A stretch of DNA of 64,000 nucleotides from Heligmosomoides polygyrus polygyrus. Its lineage: Eukaryota; Nematoda; Chromadorea; Rhabditida; Heligmosomidae. Positions 12,368 through 25,074 of this stretch are shown here, one piece after another. The notes beneath the pieces were generated by a model that saw only the letters and a program-made list of their open reading frames with translations, searched no databases and was not told the DNA's origin. The translations under genes and the position numbers were made by a program. Numbering within the stretch: position 1 is the stretch's first letter; every line of letters begins with the position of its first letter. The stretch is taken from positions 71,272,643 through 71,336,642 of the forward strand of contig OX377202.1 in the NCBI GenBank assembly GCA_947396885.1. Reading direction: 5' to 3'.

Positions 12368-13400
12368 TACAGCGTTTGACCCGCTTTATAGCGGGATCTG
12401 CTGTTTTGGTGTCACGACGCCACCTTTCCTGATCCAGTGCTCAGTTCACCTTATCTTAACAAGCGAGCATTACATCATCAGCACAAAGCAACGTCCAAAG
12501 GACGGGCTTCAGAAAATCTCATGTGATAGCACACATGACGACAACGAAAATGAGTGGGGAAAGCGCAGAGCCCTTGTGCACTCCGCATGAGATGAGGAAC
12601 TTCATTGAGGTTCCAGCTGCAGCTTGAACACGACTCTATGGACAAAAGTAGATAGATCGCTGATGCCGCAGGGTATACTATATCACTTCACGCGATACGC
12701 GATCAAAGGCCTTCTCCAAGTCGAGGAGGGCGATATGCACTGGCTTCTGTTTCTCGTGGTGCTTCTCTAACAGAAGGCGGGCGGTGTGCATGACATCAAT
12801 GGTGCCATAGCCAGTTACGAAACCGCACTGACTGCTGCAAAAGCTGAACGATATCACGAATTCGTCCGTCGACAATCCACTCAAGGATCTTTATGCAGTG
12901 CGAAAGCAAGCGAATCGGACGGTAGCTGGAAAAGTCTTGCAGGAGTGCACCTCTTCTTCCAAATCGAAGCCGTCGTAATTTGGCACCAACAATCACACTT
13001 TTTGGCACACTTTTCTTCGCTACAACCTGATTAAAGAACTTCGCCAACCACTCAGCAGGACTTCTTCCTTTGACTTCCACAAATCAACTGCCACGTCGTC
13101 GGCCCAGTCGCTTTGCCTGTCCTCATCTTTTCAAAGCCGCTCCAGGAGAAATTCCACTGTAGAGAGTTCCTCAAAATAGTCGTGCCATCGCTTCATTGAC
13201 TTCTTGCGGTCCAGAAGAAGACGGCCATCCCCATCACTGATGACGAAAACTTCTCAATGTCCTCGGTCTGCCAATGGCGATTTCTAGCAGGTCGGTACAG
13301 ATACCGCTCAACATCGCGTGACTCGAGCTTCTCGTTGACATCTGCATAAAGCCAGGCCTCCTTTGCAGCTCTCCTCGCTTCTTGATACTTTCGCCAATTA
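12368..13400 (-). pseudogene. RTE-type LINE remnant, internally deleted
   Basis: A second, older copy of the RTE at 59419-62210. The 3' end (12368-12440, equivalent to 59434-59515) joins directly to sequence equivalent to 60131 onward, so about 0.6 kb is missing downstream of the catalytic box. The reverse transcriptase palm is recognisable on the - strand (VHIALLDLEKAFDRV, TGYGTIDVMHTARLL), and the catalytic box reads CADD instead of YADD. The 5' side stops at about 13400 within the linker before the RT domain, so the endonuclease is absent. Frameshifts are present. Confidence 0.85.
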
Positions 13401-15084
13401 TCGGGTGTCTTTTCGCTCCTACATCCTACATTCCCGCAAACTTTTTCTCAATTTTATCTCACTCCTGTAAGAGTAGAACTAGAGGGGATGAAAAAACAAT
13501 GACGATTCTCTCAGTGACCATGCTTTGTAATAGAAATGTTCTAGATGTCAAATTTAGGAGAAAACATCGCAGAAAGATCTCAATGCTTCCACAACGTATA
13601 AAGCTATAAGGTAATTCAAACTTGCGACTTACTGAAAACCGAATGTTCCAATGTTTCTCCCGTTCCAAAAAGTAAATATTTTGTTGACACATCTCACCCT
13701 TGTGCGCCTAGTGCCCAAGAGCTCATGACAAGTAAACTCTTGATTGTGAGCGAATCTGCGTATACCATTCTGATCAGTATCTTCTCAGAAACCGCAATCA
13801 CATCGCTTCTATGCATACTTTTACGTTAATTTCCACTGTAATCAATGTTTCAAGAGGTAACGATGGGGAAACCTTGATTATGGTCGATAGATCTTCTCGT
13901 TTGTGGTAGTTTAATCGTGAATAAAATCCTGTGAATGCCGTCAAACCGGCTCTCTTCATTTGTTCCATCTCCAGGAGGTTTGCTGCTACTCGTTTGTTTT
14001 CTCGACCTAAATACATAAAAACATCATGCGAGTTCGAGGTGCTTAATGCGTTCCGCACAAAGCCACATCAGTAGACTGAACGGGTCTCGGCTTTCATTCC
14101 TTTGATACGTCGAATGGGATATGTCTTTAGGATGGTCAGATAGAGGTTATGATACTGATGTCTGCAGGAGGTAGACGCAAACTTCTTGTGCGCTATCATC
14201 TGACCAGCATTTGGTTAAACATAAGTTAACTAATCAAAATGGTTCCCTTCCGCACATATTATCCGATAGATGCGCGATGAGGTTTGATCAGATCTGGGAA
14301 GTGAACTGACGAATTAGAGTGGTCGCTCTTCTTCGCAATTCTCGCTTTCAACGTAAAGTTTAGGCTTTGAACAGTGTTTTCCGTTAAGAGTGAACCCTTC
14401 TTTGCCGACTTTTTAAATTCCGTCGCTTAGCACAATGCGGAAAATAGGGAGGATCACACTTTGCCTGAGGTGTAAATCTGGTCGGCAAATCAGATATAAT
14501 TGATTCATTTGTGTTAGGAAGCAGATAAACATCAACCGACTTCAGAATTTGTCCAGCGCGATTGTGCGGAATCAGAAAGCTTGCCAGTTCGGCAAAAGAT
14601 CCCTAATTACCTGGAATACAACATGTGATGTTTGGCGGCATTATATCTGAAGGGACCCCACCACCGCCATATGGCCGCTTGATGCCGTCTAAGGTTTTGT
14701 TGTGTAATCGTATCCGGCTATACCTTGTCCGTCCAGATTTTTAACAGTTCGTTAATTTTCGCTTCTGATGACTTCTTAAAGATTATTATAACTAGTGTGC
14801 TCCTTTTAATTCACTCCTTACTAAAGAAGCTATCTGTCTCTATCACTACTGCATTCTCCGGAGTTGTCCGAATCGGATATCCGATATCTGATTCTCAAGT
14901 ATATGCAATGAATTTTAAAAAATAAAAGCAAAAGCAAACAAAATGTGAATATATACACAGATAGCTAAATTTGCAAACATATGCATTATATATGTATGTG
15001 CATAGTTCGGCAAAAACATTGTCCGCCTTGATGGTCAGCGGGCTGTCTTTTAATCAAATATCGAACTCAGTGCACCTTAGCAAA
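13401..15084. other. Unassigned sequence
   Basis: Nothing recognised apart from the GGAT-palindrome relic at 14870-14890. Several 60-90 codon ORFs occur on both strands without domains. Confidence 0.3.
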
Positions 15085-15262
15085 CCTACGAATAGAACCA
15101 ATCAAATATCAAACTCCAACATGGATGTGGACGGAGAGATTTCTAAAAGCATGCTGTTCGAGTTTAGATGCAAAAACGCACTTTTGTCAAACTGGACGCC
15201 TTTGAAATCACATCTTCCAAATCAAACGGACAACTTCCAAAATGAACTGGACGAGGATTAAA
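15085..15262 (+). repeat. Degenerate 21-bp-periodic array, locus 1
   Basis: Units such as AAACTGGACGCCTTTGAAATC and AAACGGACAACTTCCAAAAT recur in 21-bp register, each with a GGAC/TTTGAA or TTCCAAA core. Units are too diverged to count exactly. An AT-rich tract (AAATAAATAG...AAATTTATATTT) follows on the right, as at the other loci. Confidence 0.6.
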
Positions 15263-15785
15263 TAAATAGTTTCGTTCTAAAAAATTTATATTTCTCTCCC
15301 TGAAAATTTTTGTTTACCTGCCACGAAGAAGTAAATATATTCCTTAAACATTTTATTTTTTTTTCATCGAATCCATTGGCTCTATACATATCTTCATCCA
15401 CGCAACCATTTTTAGGCGCATTAAACGAAGACAAAGTTCAAGCTTGACGAGGTCATCACAATTGTCATTTGATTGATTGGGAACAACAAAAACTAGTGCA
15501 AAAAAAAGCGTACACCTCTATTGTGCAGCTTCTCACAGGAGGCCTTCTAACTGTCAACCAGATGAAAAGAAAGAGGTGCTGGACGAGTGTATGGTCCGAT
15601 ATCTTCTTGTTCCCGGTACTTGCTGATTTCCTGAACTTCAAAGGCGGTTTGAATTCACCCTTTTCCTGAGAAAAAGTTAATGAAATTTCAAACAATTTTT
15701 GAGCATAGTTATTTATAGTTTTTAATGAAGGTTAATAAATAAAGTAGATTTCTTAAGGCGAAAATTTAATTTACTTTTTAGCGAA

Positions 15786-15850
15786 TATGCAGTTAAGTTT
15801 GGAAGACGCTCGTTTTGATTAGAAAGCTGTCCATTTGATTAACATTGATT
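15786..15850 (-). repeat. Degenerate 21-bp-periodic array, locus 2
   Basis: About three units. Read on the - strand they are AAATGGACAGCTTTCTAATC-like and AAACGAGCGTCTTCCAAACT-like, matching the units at locus 1. The left flank is AT-rich (15700-15780). Confidence 0.6.
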
Positions 15851-16650
15851 TTTTCTTATCATGAATAGTGTCCAACTCATCATGAAAGTGGTAAGCGTAA
15901 TTTCGCATCACAGACTTCCCAGTTCTCAATATTGGCCTTCGTGTTGTGAAACCTCCCGTGAAAACGATTTCTGCAACCATGTACGCGCAAGGTTAATAAT
16001 ATTCATCTGGAACTGCAAGGCTCCTGCAGTTATCCACAGAAAACATTCAGTTCTCATTCAGGCATTCAAGAGGTTACGCTTCAACGCATTTCGAAAACGA
16101 CGTCGCAAGAATTTGTGAAACAGGTTTGCCATTTGACTCGTCCAAGATATTGGGAAATCCTCACCCTTCGAACCAAAGCCTCACCATGCCTCAGAAATAT
16201 TTATTTTGTTGAGAAATGCTTTTGGTGTCAGTCCTAAACAACTCTGGGTTTTGAGCAGGGAAGACACTTCGCACCTGTTGAGGATGAGATCTGGTGCTAT
16301 AATTCGACAGCTAATAATTTTCCAGTTGAACCACTCACCAACATTGGCTTCATCTCGGCCACCTGCAGCAGGGTTAGTGAACAAGTATCAGTACCATAGC
16401 CCTCTTCTCAAAACTCCTTGAAATTACATTTTGTGAGATTCAAGTAACGGAAATTGACCAGTCCTTGCTACTAAGCACTTTTCCTTCCGATTGACCTGTG
16501 AACCGCTGGACGTTGCTTTCGCGCTAACGGAGAAACATGACGACTTTGTAGGGGCACAACTTGGAAGTTTTTGGTAGAAGAGGGTGAATTATATGCCCAT
16601 GGAGACTGTACTCATTCAACGCCCTACAGAATGAAATAACCACATTCTCA

Positions 16651-16824
16651 TGAGTGTACAAAAAACTGCAGTCCTGCAAAATCTTCGCGAACTGAAGATC
16701 TCAGTTTCCAGAGTCAAAAAACTCTGCCGAAGCGAAAGGGACGTTTTGGAAAAACTAGTTCGTTGTGAAAGGGATACGACTATCGAGACCTTATCCCTGA
16801 AAGTGCTAACACTGTCTCAATGAC
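16651..16824 (+). CDS. 57-codon ORF, possible coiled coil, unidentified
   Basis: ATG at 16651 opens a 57-residue ORF containing LQNLRELKISVSRVKKLC and ERDVLEKLVRCERD. Leucines and valines fall at roughly heptad spacing, as in a short coiled coil. I do not recognise a family. It may be a relic of a larger transposon protein or an exon, but no splice sites support the latter. It could be a chance ORF. Confidence 0.2.
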
Positions 16825-17053
16825 ATGCGCTAATGAATTGTCCGGGGAGAGACTCCAAGGACACTCGCTTCAGAGCCATTTTCTTAGCATTTGCTATTCT
16901 ATAATGTCCATCTCTGTCAAAACTCAGAAGAGGTGAAATGTACAAAGATTTTGAAAATAAGTCAATAAAGCTTTCAAACTGATTCTCGTTTATTTCTAAA
17001 TACTTATAGTGGTGCGTTGTGTGTGCCTCATAAATACAGCATTCTTGTTTTTG

Positions 17054-17290
17054 TTAAAAGTCCTTCAGGCTTCTTCTCCTATAAGATTGTTTTGAAAGCA
17101 TTTCAGTGAGAGTGGCATTATCCGCAAGCAACTCAGTGGAAATGCCAGGACCTACCTGTTCGACACCTGCACCTGAACGAGCATCTATGCTCTGGCAAAT
17201 TTCTTCTGTTCACCTTTTCTCCTTTGCTTTTTGCAAACGCTCGCCCTCTTGCAAGACAATGCGGCAGTGCTTCCTAGCTAGAACTCCTTA
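17054..17290 (-). pseudogene. ORF with one in-frame stop, unidentified
   Basis: On the - strand one frame reads ARKHCRIVLQEGERLQKAKE, then a TGA, then TEEICQSIDARSGAGVEQVG, ISTELLADNATLTEMLSKQS and a terminal KDF stop at 17054. Composition and codon choice look protein-like on both sides of the TGA, which suggests a decayed gene or transposon protein. A further - strand fragment DKALKERNRVSASISLAILH (about 17510-17438) is preceded by a TTTCCACAG acceptor-like site and could belong to it. No domain recognised. Confidence 0.25.
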
Positions 17291-18987
17291 TCTCGAAAAA
17301 TTCTACTTCACTGTTCACATTTTTGACAAATTAAGGCTCTTTTGGGAGAAAAAAATAAAATCAACTAGTGTGGTTTGACCTCCGAGGGCCTTCACATAAT
17401 TGCAGTTCTTGACCAAAAGTATCTCCCTACCACAAAGCTCGGACACATGCAAAATTGCTAATGAGATCGATGCGCTGACGCGATTTCTCTCCTTGAGAGC
17501 CTTATCTGTGGAAACAATCGGACCTCCTCTTCTGTCGAGGTGCCGACGAAGCGTACCACGGCGGCCGCGCCTGCTAAGCACTGTGAACTGAATTGAGGTC
17601 AGAAAAAGAGCGTGAAGGGGAAACGACGGAGGACGGGGCGTGACCGATGGACGGCGCCGGCCGTCCGCGCAGCCGATCATCAGCTGCTGCGAACCAGCCT
17701 CGACGACGTTTCCCGCTCTCGGTCACACCTTCTCGCCTTTCATCTGCTCCTCCGTTGCAGATCGCTTTTGTTTCGTCAGCCGCTTCGATTAAGATTGAGT
17801 GCAGCCGCCTCTCTAAAATTTTCTTCCATGTTACCGCTGAATAATTTCGAAATGCAGCTTTCATCTGCGTGACAGTGCCGTTCGGAAGTAAGTGTGGCAT
17901 TTTGTGAGCGACTGCACAGACAAAGATCTGTGCAACACGAACTGCAGCCCTCTAATTGTCTTTCTGCTAGAGATGTCAGAGAGACCTAGACCTTTAACAA
18001 ACCTAAGAAGGAGACACCCTTTCAACATGTGTAAGCATTCCTAAGCCGGGAAAGCGGAAAACAGATGTAAGCTGAACGGAATCACAACTAAAAGCAGAAA
18101 CGATTCGCGCATGCTATTTCTACAGGATATCACAAATAGGGTGAAAGTCTTGGTTGACCCCGATATGAAATCGGGCCTACTGCCAACAGTACCGCGCGCC
18201 CAGAGCTCTACAGTACTATTGCGGTTCTAAGCAAAAGTTAGTCGAATGTGGTTTGATATAACGAGTGTCGTCTACTCCCTGAGCAAAAGATATTCAACAG
18301 CTAACAGTTCTTTCATTGGCGAGCAGCCTTTTTTGCCCCACCCTACATTCTTGAATGCCGATTTTGTATCGCTGCACGAGAAGAACTTCATAAATGTTTT
18401 CCTGCTGAACTACGGAGTTCTCCGTCGTAAAGCTTCCATGCTTATTGGATGTACTCAGTACGGCAAGCGTGCTGTGACTATGAGCAAATGTTTTACCTAA
18501 CGTTGCTTACTTTCTTAGATACCTAAGGTCAGTAATAAGACCCAGTGATTTCTTCCTACATCGGTCGCCGTATCGCTGACGTAAAGAAGTGTGTTGCCTC
18601 CCACTGTGAAGCACATTTATTCTCGGCATTTAGTCGCACGTATACGGATGACTCACGAAATTGAGACATCCTTCCCGCGTCCGGCACACTGGTGAGTTCG
18701 CCGGTTGATTTTCAGAATCTCTTGTGCTTTCCTTGTCGACTTTAACGCCCTTTACGATCTGGCGGTATATAGCAATTTTGCATGACCGAGTTTGTTCTCG
18801 AGGTGTTCAAAAGCTACTAATTGAGAGGAGCAGCTTCTTGCACCTCACGATATGTCTCTTGCTATCAGTTTGAACTAGAACTCGATTCATTCGCCGTACT
18901 ACGAATGTCGATGTTGCTCAGCGTCTATGGATCCGCTGTTCCCACCTAAAAACCTTCGATTCCATAGTACTTTAAGTTAAGTTTTTA
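17291..18987. other. Unassigned sequence
   Basis: Overlapping ORFs on both strands around 17574-17900 and one at 18246-18500 (+, 84 codons) have no recognised domain. A GC-rich patch lies at 17540-17720. Nothing further. Confidence 0.3.
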
Positions 18988-19050
18988 ACTACTGTTCTCC
19001 CCCACTTTCTAGGTTTTTTTGGAGCCTAGAAAGTGGGGGAGAACAGTAGT
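18988..19050. repeat. Perfect 26-bp stem-loop
   Basis: The left arm 18988-19013 (ACTACTGTTCTCCCCCACTT followed by TCTAGG) is the exact reverse complement of 19025-19050, with an 11-base spacer TTTTTTTGGAG. A third, shortened copy of the arm (CCCCACTTTCTAGGCTCC) lies at about 19134-19152. The perfect pairing means it is young or maintained. It could be the termini of a tiny MITE or fold as a hairpin RNA; no flanking promoter is evident. Confidence 0.9.
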
Positions 19051-19152
19051 TTGTTGTTCGCCAGCCTCGTCAAGGCTCTCTATTTATCTCACTCAACTGC
19101 CTAAAATAACCTCGTCTGCCTTGACCCACTTGTTCCCCACTTTCTAGGCTCC

Positions 19153-21504
19153 ATGCTTATTTCGCCGTTGCAGTTCGCTGACCGTTCGTTGGTGTTCCCA
19201 TGAACCTGTTCCAGAGATGCCATAAAAATCCCTGGACCTTATCCGTCGCCCGAATTGCCTGGCCAGGAAAACGACGTCCCTCCAGTGGAACGCGGACTTG
19301 TAGAAGGGTGCGGATGAGGTCCTCGGTTTTTCATGGCCACCGGAATTGCGTAATATGGCTTTCTACCCTAACTTGCAGTTATTCGTAGGTCACATGCTCT
19401 CTTTTTTCAAGTACTTTGTGGTGGTTGTAGCTATATGCATTTGTGGCTTTTTGTTCTTCTCGTTGTTGGTACAGCGTGACATAAGTATGTAGAAAACGTT
19501 TCAAAGTCATTTATCTTCTTTCTAGTATCCAGCCAAAGGAGCAGTATGTCTGTTTCTTCAGCATGTAGAAAAGGTAGCAAAAATTCATAAGAGGATTGAA
19601 TTGCTGCTTGTTAACACCTTGCCTCTCACGCCGTTCTTTGCAAGCACAACCCTAAAACGGCGTAGAATTCGTCGAAACCAACACAATTTGACAAGTTTTA
19701 TCGCTCTATGGCATTGGTGAAGCCATTCTGGCTGCGCTCGGTGGTGATCGGCTGCTCTACCGCTCTGCTGCCATTATCACTGCGCTGGAGTGCGAGAGGC
19801 GATACTGTTGTTTCACCGAAACTCACGGCTGTTTCATCTGTTTCACCGCGGTATGTGTTGAGTAACGAAAGTTAGCAGCAGATCAATCGCCTCCATCACC
19901 TGCGGTTGTATGCGAAAGAGAAAGTAAAAATAATTTTTTTGTTTAGAAAGGAACCATAACAAACAGTAAGGAAATGCCCAGCTATGCAGAAACATGAACA
20001 AATAGAGATGTAAGAAGCTAACGTTATACAGAAAGAGCTGTTATAAATAGACTTTAAAACATAGGGACTAAAACAGAAAAAACAGAACGCTCTGAAATCT
20101 TGAAAACTTGAAAAAGTACTAAGACAAGCGCTATAGTAAGGATTTTTCAACAACGTGCAGAGGAGATAGCAAGTCATTCTTCTCCAAGTTTCGCAAAATG
20201 CCAACGTTCGGAGATCTTAGTAGACTTGCAAGAAACGCTTGCATCTAACGAGCACGCCGGAAGAAAATGAAATTGAAGATCTCTTCACGATTATCGTGCA
20301 ACGCTTCCGCTTCCTGGAATTCGGAGGCACGGCTTCAGTGCTTAAAAGGGAACAACGCCAGGTCGCAGCGGTACGTTGAGATGAGATGAGCATCATCGGA
20401 TGCAGCTTTGAGCGCCAAATGCATGTTCCGTATCTGCAACGAACATCGGGGACTGGAGCAAGCTGGACAATTTTCACTTTGCCTTTTTCTCGCTCTGCCA
20501 AAGTAGGCTGCAAAATCTGCTCGCAGCCGGGCAGTAGAGGTGATGTGTATAGGGGAGCCGCACGTTGGGGTGGTGGTCCACTCCTCGTCGACGCTGCTCT
20601 TTTGCACTTCATAAAAAGGTATGAAAAACCAATCGAAGTTGTCCATTTGAAGTCGCAACGGAACGCTTCGCCAAAAATCAGGCTTGATATATTGGCATGA
20701 TTGTGGCCTCACAAATCCAGAGGTTGAAAGAACCTCATAGGGTTCGCATAAGCTGCATCCAAGAGGTTTTTTGTACTACTAAACACTAACCCGACATTTG
20801 TCTTTGTAACTCGGCTGATTACGGCAGGTTAGAGCAGACGTGAATTAGTAGGGGCAGTGGGCTCAGCATCGCAAAATTCGTCCAAGGAATCATTCGGGCT
20901 TCTGATCGGGGTATGGTTTTTTCTTCGAAATCTGATCCGGTTGCAACACATTACGCTAGGTATAGGGGAAGTGGGCGCGTGCGACGCAGTCGAAGAAGGT
21001 GGGTTCGAACATTAGGTGCTTCCCAGTACGGTAGCGTGCTGCCGCCGCCTATGGTAGGTGGCGGTTGTTGAGCCTGTTAGGACGAGATGGACAGTGTAGA
21101 CTCTGCGCCTAGAGCGGACTCTCGAGGGTGGGAGATTGTGCACCTTATTCGTTTTTTTGCCCTGCTTTGTCTAGCTGTCATGAAATTTTAGGGTGCTGAA
21201 TGACTTAAGGTAGAAGGAGGGGCTTATGGAACGCTTCCGCGGAACGGATAAAGATCGAATTGACCTTATCCACACGGTAGTAAAGACTACACATACCAAA
21301 AACCGATCAAGAAAGCAGGGAAACACATAGAAATGCAGAAAAGAGGACCTGAGCTGAGCACAGCGTATAATGCTGTCGAAGAATAAGTGAGAAAAAGTAG
21401 TACAGTAGTGGGAGATGTCTAACGTAGCGCACCCGGAGAAAGTGCCAGCTGTCACGTGCACTCCTATTCAATGTTCTTGGTTCGGATTTCTCGCTCAGGA
21501 CAAT
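19153..21504. other. Unassigned sequence, repeat-like at 20220-20710
   Basis: Positions 20220-20710 share words, including the block CCCCGATGTTCGTTGCAGATA on the - strand, with 23220-23590 on the + strand, so the two are inverted copies of one diverged repeat. Positions 20965-21010 have a weak tRNA-like look (GACGCAGTCG, GGTTCGAAC). ORFs here are repeat-derived or unsupported. Confidence 0.35.
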
Positions 21505-21725
21505 CAAACCCTTTATTTCTCCGGGGTCGGTGAATTTCTACCAGACTTTCCGCGAAGGATAAAGCGGTAACTTGTTCATCGGCTAGCTACCGGAAGTGAT
21601 CGTGTAGGCCAAGCACGCATGAAATCGTGTCCACGACCATAGAATTAGAATGCTTGGCGCAATCCAAAAAGAATCGAGTACCGCCATCCTTTATTCTTTA
21701 TCCTTTGTGGAGCATGTAAGGGCGG
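21505..21725 (+). mobile_element. tRNA-derived SINE (family 1), body only
   Basis: Matches the body of the family-1 SINE in + orientation: CTCCGGGGTCGGTGAATT, GGATAAAGCGGTAACTTGTT, CATCGGCTAGCTACCG and a tail TTTATTCTTTATCCTTT. The tRNA head is missing, so this copy is 5' truncated. Confidence 0.7.
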
Positions 21726-21974
21726 TGATGTCGGGATCACCGATTTCACCTGGAAACTGAGATATGTGGTTATTCAAAGCGCTGATCGCGAACACGATTC
21801 ATAGCAAAGGAGAACCAGACCTGTTCAGTCATCCTGTTCAGCCTTCGTGAGCACCGATCAAGTGTACTATTTCCCCCTAGCTATCCCACTTCACCACAAT
21901 ACCAAAATATCATAACAGTGATCAGTGACGGTGGGATAGTGATAATCGGTTGAAATTATGATAACGATTATCAT

Positions 21975-23150
21975 ATTTATTTATTTATTTATCTATACGT
22001 GGAGGTCCACGCAAAAAAATGGCACAACAAAACATGACCATTAAAAACAGAACAGAACGAATAAAACATATATTGTTAGCCACATACGACAGACAACAGT
22101 AACAATAGGAAGTAAACTATTAAGGAACATCCTGAAGATACCTGTCAACAAGTCTTTTGAATTGCCTTAACGATTTTGGTAGGATTTTTTCTTCGAAAAT
22201 TTTTGAAATTCGGTCCCAGCTCGGTTTGTAAAAAATGTCTACCTTATATTACTTCTGGCTTTTGGAATTTGAATCTTCATCTGACCACCTCTAGTGTTTG
22301 AGTTAGATAGTGAATAAAACTCCTGAAGAGGAAGATCCAACATACCATTGATTAGCTTATAGACAGTGATTAGATCACATCTTTTCCCACGAGAGGCAAG
22401 GGTGCGTAAATTGAAGAGTTTGTTCCTCACAAAAGCCGATGGAATGTTGGTGTAATTACACCCATGCACTCTTATCCAGAGTTTTCTTGTAAAGCTATTT
22501 TGTACGGATTCCAATCTAGAGATTTCACGCTTACATTTGAGACTAAATACTGTGGTGCCATATTCAAGTACAGGCCTGACATATGTCTTGTAAGCGAGAA
22601 CCATGTGAACGACCGAGTTTGTTTTCAGTGATTTAGATATATTATACACGATTCTATCCGCTTTCTTAGCCGCATCTTCGCAATGCTACTTGAAGGAAAG
22701 CTGTGAGTCTAGAATGAATCCCAGGTCCCGCACAGTAGGGGCACTGCTGAATGGCTGATGATCGAGATGATAGACCTTTCTATTGAGCTCCCCTCCAATG
22801 TGAAATACTTTCTGCCCGGATAGTGGAAGATTCCACTTAGCTGACCAATCAGCAATTGAATTTATTGCACATTGAAGGGAGTTTTGATCTTCCTCATTCA
22901 CAATATTTTTGTATATATTTATGTCATCAGCAAACATTTTGCAGGTCACACCGTGTCGATCAATTAAGGAAGGAATCCCTGAGGTATATATAGTAAATAG
23001 AATTGGAGAAAGGACTATATTCGTGATCGGCGATGCAAATAACATCACTCGACGAAGTTTTGGCCAAAATTTTTGTCGACCTCGGAATAGTAAGAACAAG
23101 CATAGAACCGTAGACGGCCGGAATTTCAAAAACGGATATCGCATTTGTGA
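21975..23150 (-). pseudogene. LINE reverse transcriptase remnant (CR1/Jockey-like), copy A
   Basis: The C-terminal half of a non-LTR retrotransposon polyprotein lies on the - strand. A first block has SPILFTIYTSGIPSLIDR and the catalytic KMFADDINIYKNI, then GFILDSQLSFK and a stop. A second block has YNISKSLKTNSVVHMVLA, TYVRPVLEYGTTVF and LESVQNSFTRKLW, typical of the region after the RT palm in CR1/Jockey-type LINEs. The 3' end is a TTTATTTATTTATC run at about 21978-21995. The N-terminal half, including the endonuclease, is absent (5' truncation). It is interrupted by a stop and not active. Confidence 0.85.
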
Positions 23151-25074
23151 TCAGCTTCAGAAAATCCTTCAGACGAAAAAATTTTCATGCTCTGTATTTG
23201 TAAGGGCACAGTTGGGACCAGCAAGCTCTTTCCTCTTATCACACCCACTCCTTATCCACTGCATCACCACTGGCGTCCGTCGTCCGCGTTTGCGGTCTAC
23301 TTCAGCGGAGCACCATCAAGACAAAGTAGAGATGGTCCGCTTCTCCCACCCCGATGTTCGTTGCAGATACGAACACATATTTGCAATCAGTATTGGAAGC
23401 TGCACTCCACAAGGGCCAGAGCGACCTAGTTTCCTTCCCCTGTTAATGTTATTTCGACACGAAGGAAGCACTACTGGCATCGAGCAGCGCGAGTTAGTTT
23501 TTACCTTCGCGATTCCAAGAGGTGATGTACAACGCAGAAGTCTGTTCGCTGTCTTTCGGTCGCTGTCTTTTATCAGGTAGATCTTAGGGCACTGTCATGT
23601 TTTAGGTGGGTACGAACATTTGTGTGATGCACAGTGTAGCGAACACTGTAGACAGTGGTCGATAATCTTTAAGGTCGCATCGTCACAGTTCTTGAGACGA
23701 GAAGTTGGGTTGCGGAGACAATGAGATGAATGTGCGGCTGAATCACCTCTGTTCACATGAGTGGAAAGAAAACGAGAAGAGAACAAAGCTCATCTGTCAG
23801 TTTGAACGAGTTCGCGGCATTTTTTCACTTTTATTGTCCCAATTTCAGCCTGTTTAATCTGACGAAGGGAGTTATCGCACCTTAGCTGGTAATAACACTG
23901 TTCTTAATCCATACCCTTACGGAGGATGCAAAACTCTAAAGGCCCTATCTCCTTCTATGTAAAGGCTGTAATCTGCACGCTTGCTAATACACTGAACATA
24001 AAGGCTTCCTTAAGTTGTAGTACTTTTGACAAGTTTAAAACTCTGAAAGAGGTGGAGGCCTGTCACAGGTACCAGATTAGTTAGGTCAAAGCGCTGACAT
24101 GTTTCTTGTTTCATATTTATGATAGCCAAACAGCAACAATTAAACAAAGTGAACAAGAAAAGGTGTACATGATTGGCCTAAAGGAAGTCTAACAACGTCA
24201 AGTAAAGGAATGGTATTTTCTTCGCTAAAGAGTAGTCCTGAGTTTGTTTATCATTCTAGGAAATGATCTGTAGAAGCTGCTAAAAATAGCAAAAATGACA
24301 AAAAAGCCTGCGAAAAAAATACAGAGCTCACCGTAAAGACATCTTGGTCTGATCTGTAAAAAGCGCTACGTCTACGACCTCCTACGCTAGCGATTCTGGG
24401 CGGGCCCTGTACCTCAAAGGCCTCTTTAAACTGGTACGCACCCCAGGCGCTGCGTAGGAGAGAGGAGCGCATGCTGAAGTATATTGTATACGGTGAGTAG
24501 AAAATGCTAGAGTTGAAAAAATAAAGTTGTCATTAAAATACAAAAAATGCAATCAAGGACTACTCTTAAGCAATGTAAATACCTAACTTCACGTGAGATG
24601 CGAGTAGGGAAAGCAGGAAAAACATAAACAAACAGTGGAGAAACTACAAAAAAATATGTGCAAAAACCTCGAAAGCAGTAATAATCGAACACAGCTAGCT
24701 AGAACGGTACGGAGACACTGCTGCAGGATTAGAGATCAACAGGGCGGATGTGTCGCTCAACAAGAATTGCTGAGAGGGACCAGGAGCCGATCCTGCATTA
24801 GTTCGCAGTTGCTCTTGATGAAGTCACTACATAATTTAGCTTAGAAGAGCCTCTGTTGTTTGAGATGATGCTCATCAAGTTTTCGGTGACGATGACGAGA
24901 CTACAGCAATGGACAAGCCATTCCAAACTCTCGCAGCTCAGCTAGAAATGACTCCAAAAACTGTTGGCTACGAACTCTTCCTGTGGACAAACGTCATGGG
25001 TGACCTCTCGTTCTGCTGCTGAATTCTGAACGATAAAACAATTCATTAATATCAACGTCTAAACAATCATTATT
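23151..25074. other. Unassigned sequence; diverged inverted repeat partner at 23220-23590
   Basis: Holds the + strand partner of the 20220-20710 repeat. A 223-codon + ORF (22909-23580) is antisense to the LINE for its first third and then repeat-derived, so I reject it as a gene. Nothing recognised from 23600 to 25070. Confidence 0.35.

Noticed and set aside
22909..23580. 223-codon + ORF
   Set aside because: Its first third is antisense to a LINE and the rest lies in a repeat shared with 20220-20710; no domain.
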